32,849 nucleotides of DNA from Hespellia sp. (GCA_028693555.1 JAQUVD010000041.1:1-32849), one strand, 5' to 3'. Shown: positions 1 to 8,030, counted from the first letter of the stretch. Notes: generated by a model from the letters alone, not told the origin. Numbers and translations are program-made.

Positions 1-14
1 ATTATACTGTTCAT
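1..14 (-). CDS. Start of an unidentified gene, cut by the window edge
   Basis: Only the ATG and about three further codons (M-N-S-I) lie inside the window. The start is supported by a very strong ribosome site, AAGGAGG, six bases upstream on the minus strand. The gene lies downstream of the glycerol dehydrogenase in the same orientation, about 110 bases away, so it may be co-transcribed with it. The product cannot be identified from four residues. Confidence 0.5.
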
Positions 15-61
15 ATGTGGCCTCCTTTTGTATGCGGTAATCCCTGTTACCATTAATCTTC

Positions 62-75
62 AACTATTAATAGTT
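62..75. promoter_or_regulatory. Perfect 14-bp palindrome upstream of the edge gene
   Basis: AACTATTAATAGTT is a perfect palindrome in the gap between the glycerol dehydrogenase stop and the start of the edge gene. A second small hairpin, GGTAA-N6-TTACC, lies nearer the ribosome site at 36-51. It could be an operator or an mRNA structure. Nothing shows which. Confidence 0.3.
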
Positions 76-122
76 TACAGGTAAATCCACGAATCTACAA
101 CTGTGAGGTCACTTCATATTAT

Positions 123-1256
123 CTATAAAGCTCTTGCTTCCTTATATGATTTTCCAATTGCATCTGCTGTGATGATTGCCGCTGCCACTGCTTCTACATC
201 AATTGGGAATGGCATTGAGTAAATAGATTCTTCTGGAATACATGCTTTTTTGGCTACTTCCACCAATTCTTCTGTAATAGTATCCACACCAATATCTGAC
301 AAACATACAGGCAATCCAATTTCACACAAAAAGTCTATTACAGTATATAATTCTTCTTCCGGTGCATTTTCTAAAACTAATTGACAAATTGTACCAAATG
401 CCACTTTTTCGCCATGGAAATATTTGTGTGTTCCTTCTAAAATAGTAAGACCATCATGAATGGCGTGTGCGCCTGCAAGTCCACCGCTTTCAAATCCAAG
501 ACCTGATAATAAAATGTTTGCTTCCACAATATTTTCTAACGCCTGTGTCACCATGTTGCAATCACATGCTTTTTTTGCTTTTAGTCCATCCGCTAATAAT
601 GTTTCATAACATAATTTTGCTAATGCCATAGCTGTAAGCGTTCCTTTCGCCGGTCCGCATAATCCTTCTCTGTATCCACATGGTAAGCCAGCATTTACAT
701 TAGAATAAGATGCTGCTGTAGCACGTGTTTCAAAATAAGTAGAAAGTGCATCTCCGATACCTGAAACCAAAAATCTTGTTGGTGCATTTGCAATCACCGT
801 TGTATCAATCATAACAACACTTGGACTTTGTTTAAAATATGCATAATCATCAAATGCGCCATCTGGTGTGTACAATACAGCCGAATGACTTGTAGGTGCA
901 TCTGTTGCTGCAATAGTAGGAACAATGATTAATGCCTCACCCTCTGCAACACATTTTGCAGTGTCAATCGCTTTACCACCTCCAAGACCAATTGTACAAG
1001 CACAATTATTTGTCTTTGCAACCTCCTGTAGTCTAGCAACCTCTTGTCTAGAACACTCTCCTGTAAAGCCACTCTCAACAAATTTAATGTTATGCTTTTC
1101 ACAAGTTGCATCCAATTTTTCTTTTACACGGTTTACGTCATCTGGATGTGCAATCAATAACGCTGTTTCTCCAAAGGTTTTCACAAAATATCCTAAATTT
1201 AGGATCTCATTTTCACCTTGTACGTATTTGGTTGGACAGATAAATGCTCTTCTCAT
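123..1256 (-). CDS. gldA: Glycerol dehydrogenase (iron/zinc alcohol dehydrogenase family)
   Basis: This 377-residue protein is full length for the NAD-dependent glycerol dehydrogenases that oxidise glycerol to dihydroxyacetone in the cytoplasm. The nucleotide-binding stretch GLGGGKAIDTAK lies near residues 90-101. The metal site is suggested by GDALSTYFETRA, by HAIHDGLT and by the later HGEKVAFGT, which together supply the Asp and two His ligands known in this family. The start ATG follows AAGGAGG at a good distance. A minus-strand promoter lies about 50 bases upstream. Divergent from it is a MATE exporter, and beyond that an AraC regulator with a PocR domain, a sensor type often found beside glycerol and propanediol genes. 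Related enzymes can act on other short diols, so the physiological substrate is inferred. Confidence in the family is high. Confidence 0.9.
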   Translation of the reverse strand: MRRAFICPTKYVQGENEILNLGYFVKTFGETALLIAHPDDVNRVKEKLDATCEKHNIKFVESGFTGECSRQEVARLQEVAKTNNCACTIGLGGGKAIDTAKCVAEGEALIIVPTIAATDAPTSHSAVLYTPDGAFDDYAYFKQSPSVVMIDTTVIANAPTRFLVSGIGDALSTYFETRATAASYSNVNAGLPCGYREGLCGPAKGTLTAMALAKLCYETLLADGLKAKKACDCNMVTQALENIVEANILLSGLGFESGGLAGAHAIHDGLTILEGTHKYFHGEKVAFGTICQLVLENAPEEELYTVIDFLCEIGLPVCLSDIGVDTITEELVEVAKKACIPEESIYSMPFPIDVEAVAAAIITADAIGKSYKEARAL

Positions 1257-1305
1257 TTTTAATACCTCCTTAATTGTTTTACCAATCCCTCATTGGACTG
1301 ACTTC

Positions 1306-1334
1306 ATTATTCCAAAAAGCATATTAACATTCAA
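1306..1334 (-). promoter_or_regulatory. Promoter for glycerol dehydrogenase
   Basis: On the minus strand TTGAAT (1329-1334) and AATAAT (1306-1311) are separated by exactly 17 bases. Transcription would start near 1300 and give a leader of about 40 bases before the ATG at 1256. Confidence 0.5.
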
Positions 1335-1428
1335 TAAACTTTTTACACTATAAACAAGATATTTTCATAGCACTTTTTATTAGTCAGTTAAATATTTTAT
1401 ATTATAATTATAATTTTTCAATTGACTC

Positions 1429-1457
1429 TTGACGAAGGTGCAGGTATACGCTATAAT
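1429..1457 (+). promoter_or_regulatory. Promoter for leader ORF and MATE exporter
   Basis: TTGACG (1429-1434) and TATAAT (1452-1457) are separated by exactly 17 bases, close to the sigma-A consensus. The start would be near 1464, some 26 bases before the leader ORF and about 100 before the exporter start. Confidence 0.75.
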
Positions 1458-1489
1458 CCGATTTTGAATTTTGAAAAAGGAGAATCATC

Positions 1490-1630
1490 ATGCAAAAAAA
1501 TACTCTTTTTTTATTAAATAACTCAATTATTAAATTTAGAGGAATTTATTCCATATGGTCTTATGAGTATGAAAGGGAACGAGGGCAAACTAATGGTAGC
1601 AGCAGATTTTTTTGGAACGGAGAAGATTAA
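1490..1630 (+). CDS. 46-codon leader ORF overlapping the MATE start
   Basis: The ATG at 1490 has a stronger ribosome site (AAAAAGGAG, seven bases away) than either candidate start of the exporter. The frame encodes a 46-residue peptide beginning MQKNTLFLLNNS and ends at 1630. It therefore overlaps the first 68 bases of the MATE gene in a different frame. The peptide resembles nothing I recognise. Its position right after the promoter suggests a translated leader controlling exporter expression, as upstream peptides do for several resistance genes in Gram-positives. Alternatively it is a fortuitous ORF, or it marks an ancestral start lost by frameshift. Confidence 0.45.
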   Translation: MQKNTLFLLNNSIIKFRGIYSIWSYEYERERGQTNGSSRFFWNGED

Positions 1631-2921
1631 TAAAATATTATGGAAGCTTGCACCACCAATCATGCTGGCACAATTGATACAAGCTTTATATAATATCATA
1701 GATAGTTTTTTTGTAGGAAGATATTCAGATTCCAGTCTGACAGCGCTGTCTATTATTTATCCAATACAACTTTTAATGATAGCATTTGCCGTTGGAACTG
1801 GCGTGGGAATCAATACTGTAATGGCCGCAAAACTTGGTTTGGGAAAAAGTAAAGAAGCTGATGAATATGCCGGAGTTGGCACGCCATTAGCAATTATTAT
1901 GTGGTTACTGTTCGCAGTAATCGGTTGGTTTATTTTACCTGCTTATGCAAGAATGTCAACAGGATCTGCGGATGTAATTCGTGATGTTGTGGTGTATGGA
2001 CGAATTGTTTGTGTGTTTAGTATTGGATTGTTTTTGGAAAGCATATGGACAAAGGTACTTCAATCGAAAGGAGATATGAAAACACCAATGTTTGCACAGA
2101 TTTTGGGTGCAATCACGAACATTATTTTAGATCCATTGCTTATTTTTGGCATGCTGGGACTTCCGGAAATGGGAATAACCGGAGCAGCGATTGCAACTGT
2201 TTGCGGTCAAATAGTAGCGGCATGTATAGTTTTTAAAAAAGGTTTTCGTAGATTACCAAAAAAAGAGGTCTATTCTCATCACGTGACAAGAATCTTTCGT
2301 TTGGGTGTACCTAGTATTTTAATGCAGTCTGCATATACGTTTTACATATTAGGTCTTAATCTGATTTTATCAACCTTTTCTGACCAAGCAGTAACAGCAC
2401 TGGGACTTTATTATAAATGGCAGACTTTCTTTTTTATTCCATTGGGAGCGATGCAAACCTGTATAGTTCCAATAATTAGCTATAATTATGCAACTAGAAA
2501 TATTGAACGTTGTAAAAAAACATTGACTTCTTCTGTATGTTTTGGCTTTATGCTTATGGCAGTTGGTATGCTGTGTTTTAATCTTTTCCCGTCACAAATG
2601 TTGCAAGTGTTTACATCCGATGCATTAGTAATAGAGATTGGAAGTTATGGTTTTCATTTTATTGGAATTAGCTTCCTTCCGATGGTAACTTCTCTGATTT
2701 TCCCTGTATTTTTTCAGGCTGTAGGTTACAGTTTGAAGAGTTCATTTTTAACCGTATTTCGCACCGTAATTCTTTTTGTTCCTCTTGGCTATTTGTTTTC
2801 GCGTTTTGGACTGAATTGGTTTTGGTTAACGTTTATCGTAACAGAGGTGATTGCCACCACAGCAGGTTGTATATTTTATCGCCAATTTCTTACCGACGAA
2901 TATTCTAAAGAAAAAATATGA
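1563..2921 (+). CDS. MATE family multidrug/Na+ antiporter
   Basis: The 452-residue product is the usual length for MATE exporters and has about twelve hydrophobic segments in two similar halves. The N-terminal stretch WKLAPPIMLAQLIQALYNIIDSFFVGRY is typical of the family, and the second half opens with a matching FRLGVPSILMQSAYTFYILGLN. Such proteins expel cationic drugs or metabolites across the cytoplasmic membrane in exchange for Na+ or H+. The start is uncertain. ATG 1563 has only a weak GAGGA upstream, and ATG 1593 (M11) follows GAGGG. A leader ORF with a better ribosome site overlaps the beginning. The gene is divergent from gldA and convergent with the AraC regulator. Its substrate cannot be told. 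Confidence 0.88.
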   Translation: MSMKGNEGKLMVAADFFGTEKINKILWKLAPPIMLAQLIQALYNIIDSFFVGRYSDSSLTALSIIYPIQLLMIAFAVGTGVGINTVMAAKLGLGKSKEADEYAGVGTPLAIIMWLLFAVIGWFILPAYARMSTGSADVIRDVVVYGRIVCVFSIGLFLESIWTKVLQSKGDMKTPMFAQILGAITNIILDPLLIFGMLGLPEMGITGAAIATVCGQIVAACIVFKKGFRRLPKKEVYSHHVTRIFRLGVPSILMQSAYTFYILGLNLILSTFSDQAVTALGLYYKWQTFFFIPLGAMQTCIVPIISYNYATRNIERCKKTLTSSVCFGFMLMAVGMLCFNLFPSQMLQVFTSDALVIEIGSYGFHFIGISFLPMVTSLIFPVFFQAVGYSLKSSFLTVFRTVILFVPLGYLFSRFGLNWFWLTFIVTEVIATTAGCIFYRQFLTDEYSKEKI

Positions 2922-2976
2922 TGGTTAAGTTAACAACTGGCGGTATAGTTCTTTCGGATGCATGGCAACATAAAAA

Positions 2977-3014
2977 TGGAATAGCCATTTCCTACAATCG
3001 GATTGGCTATTCCA
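2977..3014. terminator. Bidirectional terminator between MATE and AraC genes
   Basis: TGGAATAGCCA (2977-2987) and TGGCTATTCCA (3004-3014) form a perfect 11-bp stem with a 16-base loop between two convergent genes. On the minus strand the stem is followed by TTTTTA, so it best serves the AraC gene. The plus-strand tail is poorer in T. Confidence 0.75.
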
Positions 3015-3039
3015 TTAATCATAATTTGCAAAATCTGTT

Positions 3040-4047
3040 TTATGTGTCATTGTCCGGTTTATGAAGACGTCGATAAACTGAAGGGGTTAATTTTTCATAT
3101 TTTTTAAAGGTTTTAATGAAATAACTCGCACTAGTAAATTCTAACAATTCACTGATTTGTTCAACACTCTTGTTAGAAAGTGTTAGAAATTCTTTTGCCC
3201 ATCTTATTTTAAGCTTCGTTATATATTCCGTATATCCAATTTTCATTACTCTTTTGAAAATCTTGCTAAAATAACTTGGTGTAACACTACAAATTCGAGC
3301 AGCTTCGCCAGAAGAAAGAAACACATTAGGATGATACTTGATATACTCTAAAATAGGGTTGATGACATCTAAATCGGCATCCAGATTATATGATTTATGA
3401 GTCAAAACACGTTGGTTAGCTCTTTCTTTTTTACACGTAGAAAGAGCCACATCATTTTCCTCTGTTACAATACCCGATAATCCCACTTTAGAGTTAGAAT
3501 TCAGGAGGCGGATATTCTTTACAGACTCTTTAACAATATAATCACTTATAGACTTAATGAGATTGGCGTAGCGAACAAAATCCTCATATTTCATAGTAGG
3601 AATTTCATTATATGCAGACTGATATGTTGAGCTGTTTAATGCCAAAGTATGTTCAGCAGTAGTAGGTGTTATTTGCTCCAACTTTATCTGAGCAGGGATA
3701 TCAACCAAGCGAACTTGACCAGCCATAATTGCACCAATATATTTATTATCCACTATGATAGGAATAGCCAGATCAACGAGATCGTAATGGCACAAATATG
3801 CATAAGGCGCATTGATACAGGTTGCTTCTAGACCACCACGTGAATCACAACGTTCACAATATTTTCCTAATACAGAGTTTTCTCTTACCATGGAACAAAA
3901 TCTAGTGCAATTGCTGTGTTTTGTCAATGGAATTCCCTTATAACAAACAGTTATAATCGCAAGATTAGTTGCTGAAGCAAGCGCATCCTGCACCCCTTGA
4001 AATGTGTCAAAATCAAAAATGTTCATAATATCTGTAATGGAGCTCAT
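3040..4047 (-). CDS. AraC-family regulator with N-terminal PocR sensor domain
   Basis: The 335-residue protein has two parts. Residues of about 10-175 look like a PocR domain: a cysteine cluster (CTRFC, then YCERCD), followed by PYAYLCHYDLVDLAIPIIVDNKYIGAIMAGQVR. Residues of about 230-330 form an AraC double helix-turn-helix, with SSGEAARICSVTPSYFSKIFKRVMKIGYTEYI and a second helix pair ending FTSASYFIKTFKKYEKLTPSVYRR. PocR domains are thought to bind small hydrocarbon derivatives such as propanediol or glycerol products. With gldA and an exporter close by, a role in sensing glycerol or a diol is likely but inferred. The start ATG follows GAGGTG. A promoter lies 120 bases upstream and a terminator follows. 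Confidence 0.88.
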   Translation of the reverse strand: MSSITDIMNIFDFDTFQGVQDALASATNLAIITVCYKGIPLTKHSNCTRFCSMVRENSVLGKYCERCDSRGGLEATCINAPYAYLCHYDLVDLAIPIIVDNKYIGAIMAGQVRLVDIPAQIKLEQITPTTAEHTLALNSSTYQSAYNEIPTMKYEDFVRYANLIKSISDYIVKESVKNIRLLNSNSKVGLSGIVTEENDVALSTCKKERANQRVLTHKSYNLDADLDVINPILEYIKYHPNVFLSSGEAARICSVTPSYFSKIFKRVMKIGYTEYITKLKIRWAKEFLTLSNKSVEQISELLEFTSASYFIKTFKKYEKLTPSVYRRLHKPDNDT

Positions 4048-4173
4048 GGGACACCTCTTTTCTATAGTTGTATTTCAAATCAAAATACACCCTTTTGATT
4101 CCAACTTCTTTTTAATGATTATAAAAAATTAGAGAGGAATGATTGACATTAAATATAATCTATATTCTTTTAC

Positions 4174-4202
4174 TCTATAACATAGATTATCCCACATGTC
4201 AA
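4174..4202 (-). promoter_or_regulatory. Promoter for AraC/PocR regulator
   Basis: On the minus strand a perfect TTGACA (4197-4202) and TATAGA (4174-4179) are separated by 17 bases. The start near 4167 gives a leader of about 120 bases. Confidence 0.6.
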
Positions 4203-4292
4203 GCAGAGCCAGTAAAGCCGATAGAATAGTTCCGAAAGAATAGTCATATCATATCGTTGTATTCTGCTGTTTTACAAGACATAATAAACAAC

Positions 4293-4436
4293 TCACATAG
4301 GCAGACTCTCTCTCTCACAAAGCGCGCCCCATCCAACATAAGGATTCGACCACTCCTCAACCCCCGGCAGATGCCGCGCCCTGTGTCTTAGATACGCTTT
4401 CACCTTCTCCTCATATGCTGCTGTCAAGGTTGGACT
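4293..4436 (-). pseudogene. Remnant: 3' end of an S8 subtilase (copy C)
   Basis: Translating the minus strand gives 47 codons that match the C-terminus of the intact subtilase at 10200-11951. The remnant reads EEKVKAYLRHRARHLPG, then NPYVGWGALCERESLPM and a stop. The intact copy reads GEKVKAYLRRGARHLPG and NPYVGWGALCVRDSIPV. Upstream the frame closes at a TGA within a few codons, and no catalytic region is present. It shares the extra motif LTAAY with the second remnant at 5384-5527, so those two are closer to each other than to the intact gene at this junction. Confidence 0.8.
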
Positions 4437-4542
4437 AATAATTTTTTCGTTTCAGGAACTCGTTTTCTTTTCATTTTTTATTGACCAATGCCATAATCCC
4501 GTGTATATTATAGATAAAGAAACGAAGTTTACTACCGTACAG

Positions 4543-4608
4543 CTATTGTTTATGCGGCTTGCTCGTTTCTTTTTTTGTTCTTACAAAATCGTATAAATAC
4601 ATATTTAC
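4543..4608 (-). pseudogene. Remnant: 3' end of a PBECR-like gene
   Basis: The minus strand encodes MYLYDFVRTKKETSKPHKQ and a stop. This matches the C-terminus of the intact gene at 8470-9015 (LYLYDFINIKKETSNPPKP). Nucleotide similarity continues past the stop to about 4515, where TACCGTA(C/T)AG is shared with 8460-8469. Upstream the frame is closed. It is a third, decayed member of the family and lies directly downstream of the shortened copy at 4714-5148. Confidence 0.7.
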
Positions 4609-4713
4609 GCTTGACTTTTTAGCTTTTTAGCCTTATTATCGTCGTATAAGAAGTTGGTTTAATGTCGTAAGCATTTATTGCTAAAACGAGTCACCTGCTT
4701 CTTATTTTTTGTC

Positions 4714-5148
4714 CTAAAGCATAAATTCTATGCTAGCTTCTTTTTTCACATGAACAATATCATATAAATACAGTTGCCTGCGTGAATTCTTTCTCACAAT
4801 TAGCGTTGCTAGGTAAACATTGTAATATATTATTACATTTTCCTGATTCATTACAGGCAGTGCAAATCGTGTTAAGTACCTGTTCCATCCCTGTTTTGCC
4901 TTTTTACTATTCTTTTCTTTCAAATTTGCGACTTCCTTCGTCTTCCTAGCTATTTGCACCATATGAGTGATTCCTTGCACAAGATTAGCTTTTGCCTTTG
5001 CATTTGGACCTCGTACAGCCATGGTATCTTGTGAATGAATAAATTCATCTGGAAAATCTGATCCGATCCCAAAAAACATTATATTATTGATTACTACGAC
5101 CTTATGCCCCTTTTTATCGAATCCTACTACAATATTCTCTTTTTCCAT
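4714..5148 (-). CDS. Shortened PBECR-like (phage BECR-fold nuclease) protein
   Basis: This 144-residue protein is a paralogue of the 181-residue product at 8470-9015. Shared stretches are DFPDEF, the KAKAN motif after GPNA, GWNRYLTRFALPV and LYLYDIVHVKKE. Relative to the longer copy, about 26 residues are missing between INNIMFFGI and SDFPDEF, and the motif RYDTR has become RYLTR, so activity may be lost. I relate the family to the phage-associated BECR-fold nuclease-like domains found in MuF and polyvalent phage proteins. That is from memory of the motif pattern and not proven. The start ATG follows AGGAAGG. The 235 bases upstream are rich in dyads, and remnants of a sister gene and a subtilase follow. 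Confidence 0.6.
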   Translation of the reverse strand: MEKENIVVGFDKKGHKVVVINNIMFFGIGSDFPDEFIHSQDTMAVRGPNAKAKANLVQGITHMVQIARKTKEVANLKEKNSKKAKQGWNRYLTRFALPVMNQENVIIYYNVYLATLIVRKNSRRQLYLYDIVHVKKEASIEFML

Positions 5149-5224
5149 TCATTCATCCTTCCTGCATTTTACATTTTTACCAAACACTAACCAATCAATG
5201 TACTTCATAAGCATGGGTTACCAC

Positions 5225-5308
5225 GGTGAGATATCACCTGACAGATGATATGTTATAGATACATATCTCTCTATTGGAAATATTAATTCAATAAGATATT
5301 GAATTAAT
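5225..5308. repeat. Cluster of three inverted repeats upstream of the PBECR-like gene
   Basis: Three dyads lie within 84 bases. They are GGTGA-N4-TCACC at 5225-5238, GATATGT-N7-ACATATC at 5247-5267, and ATTAATTCAATA with its exact complement at 5282-5308 (12-bp stem, 3-base loop). None is followed by a T-run, so they are more likely operators or mRNA structures than terminators. Confidence 0.5.
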
Positions 5309-5383
5309 GCTTGAGTGAATTGTAACATATAATAAATAGCCATTACAAGACACTCCCATCACTTCATAAACTTTTTAGATTTT

Positions 5384-5527
5384 TCAAATCGGCAGACTGT
5401 CCCTCACGCATAGCGCTCCCCACCCAACATACGGATTGGGATATACGTCAAACCCTGGAAGTTGTCTGGCTCCACGCCGCAAATATGCCTTTACCTTTTC
5501 TCCATATGCTACTGTCAAGTATGGACA
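5384..5527 (-). pseudogene. Remnant: 3' end of an S8 subtilase (copy B)
   Basis: The minus strand reads YGEKVKAYLRRGARQLPG and then NPYVGWGALCVRDSLPI and a stop, nearly the same as the C-terminus of the intact subtilase. The same frame stays open upstream to 5671 without a start codon. That extension overlaps the end of the 576-residue gene and reads ELKEADFHPYERVSFLAI just before the subtilase part. The extension does not look like the subtilase catalytic region, so this is a truncated or fused relic. The catalytic Ser motif is absent. Confidence 0.8.
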
Positions 5528-5607
5528 AACATTCTTTAACATAATTTTTGTGATTGCCAAAAAGCTGACCCGCTCATACGGATGGAAGTCTGCTTCTTTT
5601 AATTCAT

Positions 5608-7338
5608 TTATTGCATATTGAAATAATTCTTCATTTCCGCTTGAAATAATGAGTGACGTGGGAATTTTTTCTTATACTCTGCAAAAACTCCATGTCTTGA
5701 TTCTACTTCGCCCATTTGCGCCCTGATTTCTGCAACCATAGCCAATAAAATTGCAACCTCTGCATATTGTCGTCTATGCTGACCACCAACAATTGCATCT
5801 GCTCTGCTGCGAACAATGCTCTCAGCCCATGATATGTATTGTTTCCTTTCAACCTGTTCCATAGGGAAATATTGTTTCCATCTTTGAAAATAATTCCAGA
5901 ATATACTTGTTTTATACTTTCGACTTTCGTCAATAATCTCATTTTCGAAATTCACAGTATCTGCTGAATCAGTACAATCTTGAAAACCAATTGTATCAGC
6001 AATCATAGCTGCCGCTTTTGATGGCAGAGGATTTTCAAATAAATACAGTAAGAACAAACGTATTCCGATTCTAATATAACAATTACTCCACCCTAAAGAA
6101 CCCTGTGGATTTTTTGATGCCATTTTCACAACACTAAAGTTTCCTGTGTAAAAACTAAGCGTATAGTACGATGTATTTCCAATAATATTCTTACGTAATT
6201 CATTATTTGTTATACAGAAGTTTGGTTCCCCTTTAATCCTGGATTTGAGAACTTCTGCTCCTCTGATACCATACTGTTCTGCCATTTCTTTTGTCCCAAA
6301 CAATCGTAGAAAGTTCTGAACTGTGGACTTTGAGCGAAATCCTTCCCAACAAAATAACATAACTTTGTTTATATGATTGAGGCAAGAAGCTGAACAAGCC
6401 GCTTTAAGAGCTATTTCACCACGAATTACCAGACTTGGATCTATCTGCGCGACTGCTTTTTCTCCTATTTTTTCGATCATAGGATAATTGTGCCTTTTGT
6501 TATATTCTCCCATTGCTTCAAGATACAACGATGGATGAATTGCATAGTTCTCATCAGCCATCTTCACAAGTCCTTCCAGACCTTCATTATATAGTACTGC
6601 TTCTTTTAACAATCTGCTTTCTGTATCTCCATTCTTTGTCTGTAATAATCTAATCCAGTCTCTCCAGAACTGTTCTATTCCAGTCAGATTCTCTCTCCCA
6701 ACATGAAACATATCTTCTATATGAAGGTTTTTGAATGCATAACATGAAAAATATAAATAGGCATCTTCCGCTCGTTCCTCTGGCTTCTTCACTTGATAAT
6801 TTGAATATAATGTTAATAGTGCTAGCTGCTTTATATCTTCTCTAATAATTTTTTCTTCTATCAATTTTTCTAAATCTGCAGGTTCGACAAATTCCACATC
6901 TGTCATCACTGCCATTTCCCAAAGCCAGTCATAAAGTATGTTTGCTTCCTGATATTTTCTATCGTTTACGCATTCTTTTGCAAATTGAATGATAGATGCT
7001 AATTTATTTCCAATACCTTGATTATCATAATAATCCGTAATCAGTTCACTATCCCAATACCCATTTGAATAGTCTTCATACTCATCAGCATCCAGATACA
7101 GTTCCCCTTCATCAATTTGATACATCCATTGCTCCAATTGACTCATCTTTTCGTCTACAAGTTCTTGTGACATTCTGGAAATCATAATATCTTCTTTATC
7201 ATTTGGCATTTGGTGTGTCATTTCTTCAATCATATCTTCCAGCGCGATACTTTGTTCATCTGTCATAGTCTTGGACATTTTCACAATAATATGCTGCAAT
7301 TTATCTCTGCTCAGTTTTTCTAAAGTCTCTATTCGCAT
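5608..7338 (-). CDS. Large helical protein of unknown function
   Basis: I do not recognise a named family. The 576-residue product has no signal peptide and no membrane segment. It starts with MRIETLEKLSRDKLQHII, is acidic in the first 110 residues (many D/E, including YLDADEYEDYSNGYWDSE), and is then rich in short helix pairs such as EANILYDWLWEMA and ASIIQFAKECV. This suggests an alpha-solenoid of TPR-like repeats and a cytoplasmic scaffold role. The start ATG follows ATAGGAG, which overlaps the stop of the preceding 104-residue gene 10 bases away, so the two are translationally coupled. Its 3' end overlaps a subtilase relic frame. I considered kinship with proteins encoded beside SWIM zinc-finger proteins but could see no SWIM motif. 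Confidence 0.75.
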   Translation of the reverse strand: MRIETLEKLSRDKLQHIIVKMSKTMTDEQSIALEDMIEEMTHQMPNDKEDIMISRMSQELVDEKMSQLEQWMYQIDEGELYLDADEYEDYSNGYWDSELITDYYDNQGIGNKLASIIQFAKECVNDRKYQEANILYDWLWEMAVMTDVEFVEPADLEKLIEEKIIREDIKQLALLTLYSNYQVKKPEERAEDAYLYFSCYAFKNLHIEDMFHVGRENLTGIEQFWRDWIRLLQTKNGDTESRLLKEAVLYNEGLEGLVKMADENYAIHPSLYLEAMGEYNKRHNYPMIEKIGEKAVAQIDPSLVIRGEIALKAACSASCLNHINKVMLFCWEGFRSKSTVQNFLRLFGTKEMAEQYGIRGAEVLKSRIKGEPNFCITNNELRKNIIGNTSYYTLSFYTGNFSVVKMASKNPQGSLGWSNCYIRIGIRLFLLYLFENPLPSKAAAMIADTIGFQDCTDSADTVNFENEIIDESRKYKTSIFWNYFQRWKQYFPMEQVERKQYISWAESIVRSRADAIVGGQHRRQYAEVAILLAMVAEIRAQMGEVESRHGVFAEYKKKFPRHSLFQAEMKNYFNMQ

Positions 7339-7348
7339 TCGTAAGCTC

Positions 7349-7663
7349 CTATCTACTAAGTATATATTTTACAGTTTCAATAAGTTCTTCACTAAACCCA
7401 TCTAGATCATTTAACGTAATTACTTCGTCATTAATCAATTGTATAATATCCCATAACATTGTGGACTTTCGTAATTCTATTAGTACTCCTGGTGTTCTTT
7501 TGTCATTCTTAATCTTCTTTTCCATCTCCCAGAACTTTGTTGAAGCTGGAATATCTGATTCTAAAAACTGCACATATTCTTGAATTAGTCTTTCCATATA
7601 TGCTTCCTGCCATCCCGTAATTCTTTCCCTAAATAACTTCCAATCTTTCTTTGTAGGTTCCAT
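7349..7663 (-). CDS. Small conserved protein coupled to the helical protein gene
   Basis: The likely start is ATG 7663, which follows GGAGG at eight bases. A TTG ten codons further upstream keeps the frame open but lacks a ribosome site. The 104-residue product begins MEPTKKDWKLFRERI and continues with WQEAYMERLIQEY, RTPGVLIELRKSTMLWDII and ending in FSEELIETVKYILSR. I recall very similar small proteins from many gut Firmicutes, often loosely labelled as transporter-related. There is no membrane segment here, so that label looks wrong. It is soluble, helical and of unknown function. It is the first gene of a two-gene operon with the 576-residue protein. Confidence 0.75.
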   Translation of the reverse strand: MEPTKKDWKLFRERITGWQEAYMERLIQEYVQFLESDIPASTKFWEMEKKIKNDKRTPGVLIELRKSTMLWDIIQLINDEVITLNDLDGFSEELIETVKYILSR

Positions 7664-7787
7664 GTTAATATCCTCCACCATGTTTATTGCCAAATAACAT
7701 TTCTCACGGTTCGTTTCTTATTCTCAGTTTAACACATCTCAGGATTTCGTACTATGACCATCCTCCTCTTTTTCCCTTTTTATTCAT

Positions 7788-8030
7788 CTATTGTTGAAAA
7801 TCTGGATTATAGATTTCTTCTCTCATTTTTCTGGAATCTCCATTTTGTGCAATTAAATAACAAACATATCTAGTTAAAATATACGTCTTAACATTTCTCG
7901 TGATAATTTCCCGAATCCAAGGTACTCTATCAACTGTTCTATCGGCATTATCTGTTTGGATAATAGAACTTTCTCCCCTGTACTTAATTATGAAAAGGAC
8001 CAGACACATTTTGTATCTGATGCTTTTCAT
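7788..8030 (-). CDS. Hypothetical 80-residue ORF, possibly a gene fragment
   Basis: The frame runs from ATG 8030 to a TAG at 7788 and encodes MKSIRYKMCLVLFIIKYRG at its start and REEIYNPDFQQ at its end. The ATG directly follows a TAA in the same frame (8031-8033). Upstream of that stop the frame still reads like protein (NETIPNALKSLLVTGVRV). No good ribosome site precedes the ATG. This suggests the 3' part of a larger broken gene more than an independent gene. The product is not recognised. Confidence 0.35.
   Translation of the reverse strand: MKSIRYKMCLVLFIIKYRGESSIIQTDNADRTVDRVPWIREIITRNVKTYILTRYVCYLIAQNGDSRKMREEIYNPDFQQ

Noticed and set aside
925-1353. 142-codon plus-strand frame over the start of the glycerol dehydrogenase gene
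   Set aside because: It is a shadow of gldA, with no ribosome site and no recognisable protein features.
5608-7338. SWIM zinc-finger protein identity for the 576-residue product
   Set aside because: The CxCx(n)CxH motif is absent. The helical repeat look alone is not enough.
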